A stretch of DNA of 43,084 bases, taken from NCBI GenBank assembly GCA_902778145.1, contig CACYWW010000029.1, positions 1 to 43,084 of the forward strand, in the 5' to 3' direction. How positions within the stretch are numbered: the first letter of the stretch is position 1; each line of letters opens with the position of its first letter. The stretch is from an uncultured Ruminococcus sp. Lineage in GTDB: Bacteria; Bacillota; Clostridia; Oscillospirales; CAG-272. Both the position numbers and the translations under genes were made by a program. The notes under the pieces are model-generated. The model was not told the origin of the DNA, did not search any database, and saw only the letters and a list, made by a program, of their open reading frames with translations. Positions 37,908-43,084 of the stretch are shown one piece after another.

Positions 37908-38261
37908 TTATTCCTCCGTTTCCTTTATTATCTTTACGGCACCGTCCGCTCCTATGCCGATCTGCCGCATTTTGCGAAGATACTCCGCGGTCACGCTTTC
38001 GGCTATCTCTTTTCTCGCCGCTTCTATGACCGCCGGATCCTCCGTTATGAATTTGCCGGTGGTGCGCTGTGTGTATATCAGCCCGGTGTCTTCAAGATAA
38101 AACAGCGCTCTCTGCACGGTGTTCGGGTTTGCCTGCATCATCCCCGCAAGCTCCCTGACCGTGGGAAGTCTGTCCCCCGGCTTGTATTCACCCGACAGCA
38201 CCATCGTATATATCCGTTCTATCAACTGGACGTAGACGGGCCTGCTGTCACCGATATTCAT
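37908..38261 (-). CDS. GntR-family regulator, YtrA subfamily
   Basis: A 117-residue regulator with the winged helix at about residues 10-75 ('PGDRLPTVRELAGMMQANPNTVQRALFYLEDTGLI'), followed by a short helical dimerisation part, as in YtrA. It is the first gene of an operon with an ABC-2 exporter. AAGGAGG precedes the ATG. An 8-bp inverted repeat overlaps the -10 box, so it probably represses its own operon until an inducer is present. Confidence 0.92.
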   Translation of the reverse strand: MNIGDSRPVYVQLIERIYTMVLSGEYKPGDRLPTVRELAGMMQANPNTVQRALFYLEDTGLIYTQRTTGKFITEDPAVIEAARKEIAESVTAEYLRKMRQIGIGADGAVKIIKETEE

Positions 38262-38277
38262 CCGGCATGCCTCCTTT

Positions 38278-38325
38278 GTATTATTTCGTTAGTACAATAA
38301 TACCACATATCCCCCGGTTTGTCAA
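38278..38325 (-). promoter_or_regulatory. GntR operon promoter and operator
   Basis: -35 TTGACA (38325-38320), 17-bp spacer, -10 TATTAT (38302-38297). Arms GTATTATT (38278-38285) and AATAATAC (38296-38303) form an inverted repeat over the -10 and the transcription start. Confidence 0.8.
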
Positions 38326-38355
38326 TACTTTTTTTCATTTTTTTTCGTCAGACTC

Positions 38356-38384
38356 TTGAAAAGCACGGAAATATATTATATAAT
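38356..38384 (+). promoter_or_regulatory. Promoter of the MBL-ligA-obgE operon
   Basis: TTGAAA (38356-38361), 17-bp spacer, TATAAT (38379-38384). Confidence 0.8.
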
Positions 38385-38424
38385 GATAAAAAATATGTCA
38401 ATCTGAAAAGGCGGTCTTGGAAAA

Positions 38425-42507
<4,083 letters not shown>

Positions 42508-42520
42508 GAAGGTATCAGAA

Positions 42521-42925
42521 ATGATCACAAAACAGCTTTCGATATTCGTTGAGAACAAAACGGGCAAGCTTGCGCAGGTCACCGGCATGATCGCCGATCT
42601 CGGCGTAAACATCCACGCGCTTTCCATAGCCGACACCACGGATTTCGGCGTTCTCCGCATAATCGTGGACAACGCCGAGGTAACGGCAGACGAGCTCAGG
42701 AGCAACAGACTGACCGTATCCGTCGGAGAGGTCATCTGCATAAATCTCGAAGACAAGCCCGGCGGTCTGACCGAGGCGCTGAAGGTGCTCTACAACTGCG
42801 GGATCTCCGTTGAATACGTGTACGCGTTCAGCTCCCCCTCGTACGGCGATCTCGCGCGCGTCGTACTTCGCGTCGACGACCCGAAAAAGGCGGACGCCGC
42901 GCTCCGTGAAAAGGGCTTCGAATAA
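42521..42925 (+). CDS. Tandem ACT-domain protein
   Basis: A 134-residue protein made of two ACT domains: residues 1-65 ('LSIFVENKTGKLAQVTGMIADLGVNI') and 67-134 ('VICINLEDKPGGLTEALKVLYNCGISV'). ACT pairs bind amino acids and usually regulate; no catalytic domain is present. GGAAGG stands before the ATG. It is last in the MBL-ligA-obgE operon. Hairpin-linker array B begins 48 bp past the stop. Confidence 0.9.
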   Translation: MITKQLSIFVENKTGKLAQVTGMIADLGVNIHALSIADTTDFGVLRIIVDNAEVTADELRSNRLTVSVGEVICINLEDKPGGLTEALKVLYNCGISVEYVYAFSSPSYGDLARVVLRVDDPKKADAALREKGFE

Positions 42926-42972
42926 TACAAAAAAACAAAAAACGCCCCGACCGTACAAGGCCTGACCGTCAT

Positions 42973-43084
42973 GCCGACTGTTCTAAAGGACAGTCGGCAA
43001 CGAAATCCACCCTTTCAGGGTGGGTGAAATCGCCTGCGGCGGTGAAATTGCCCTGCGGGCAGTGAAATCCGCCTCGACGGCGGG
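42973..43084. repeat. Hairpin-linker array B (cut by the window end)
   Basis: The array starts with an 11-bp stem hairpin (42973-42983 with 42988-42998). Then follow CCACCC-TTTCA-GGGTGG (43007), CGCC-TGC-GGCG (43031), GCCC-TGC-GGGC (43050) and CCGCC-TCGAC-GGCGG (43069), with linkers of the type GTGAAAT(C/T). The last hairpins are 19 nt apart, as in array A. The linker sequence differs from that of array A. It has no coding potential. Confidence 0.8.

Overview
The window looks like a chromosomal segment of an uncultured gut-type Clostridia bacterium (Bacillota; Oscillospirales or Christensenellales-like, order not certain). The reasons are a Firmicutes-type large SRP RNA directly in front of dnaX-ybaB-recR, strong AGGAGG ribosome binding sites, near-consensus TTGACA-N17-TATAAT promoters, Rrf2/YwnB-like and YtrA-like regulators, and a coding GC content that appears to be in the mid-50s percent.

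Layout. 1-132: an intrinsic terminator followed, on the minus strand, by what may be the 5' end of a group II intron running off the window. 133-3400: a Gfo/Idh/MocA oxidoreductase with an orphan peptide-type substrate-binding lipoprotein. 3525-4870: a LexA/CI-like S24 repressor divergent from a small membrane protein, with shared operator-like repeats. 4877-16433: an accessory region with four direct copies of a 23-bp repeat, a ParM-like gene stub, a frameshifted ORF and other fragments. The repeats delimit (a) a seven-gene minus-strand operon of two ABC half-transporters, an FtsX/ATPase pair and three methyltransferases behind GTTAGC-N4-GCTAAC operators, (b) an Rrf2/YwnB-like pair, and (c) a frameshifted ORF plus an AT-rich GNAT gene. 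16640-18195: a Fic protein with a small HEPN-like partner behind a promoter embedded in an inverted repeat.

18244-20351: an ECF sigma factor co-transcribed with a membrane-anchored serpin. 20354-22082: DUF6873-like protein, rpmB and upp. 22133-24644: a YgiQ-type radical SAM protein and a Cys-repeat lipoprotein. 24715-27605: SRP RNA, dnaX, ybaB, recR. 27606-27870: an array of short hairpins with constant linkers. 27911-31564: a zinc-ribbon protein, a membrane-anchored protein and a phosphodiester glycosidase. 31609-34202: GNAT, DUF4097 lipoprotein and a GH109-like oxidoreductase, translationally coupled. 34231-36289: a second ECF sigma factor with a membrane-anchored VWA protein. 36333-38325: a YtrA-like GntR regulator with an ABC-2 exporter. 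38356-42925: MBL hydrolase, ligA, obgE and a tandem ACT protein. 42973-43084: a second hairpin-linker array, cut by the window end.

Most unusual elements: the two hairpin-linker arrays with the same 19-nt period; the serpin and VWA ectodomains each tethered to the membrane in an ECF sigma operon, with matching candidate autoregulatory promoters (TGTAA-N16/17-CGACT); the 23-bp direct repeats that partition the accessory region; and the Fic-HEPN pair.
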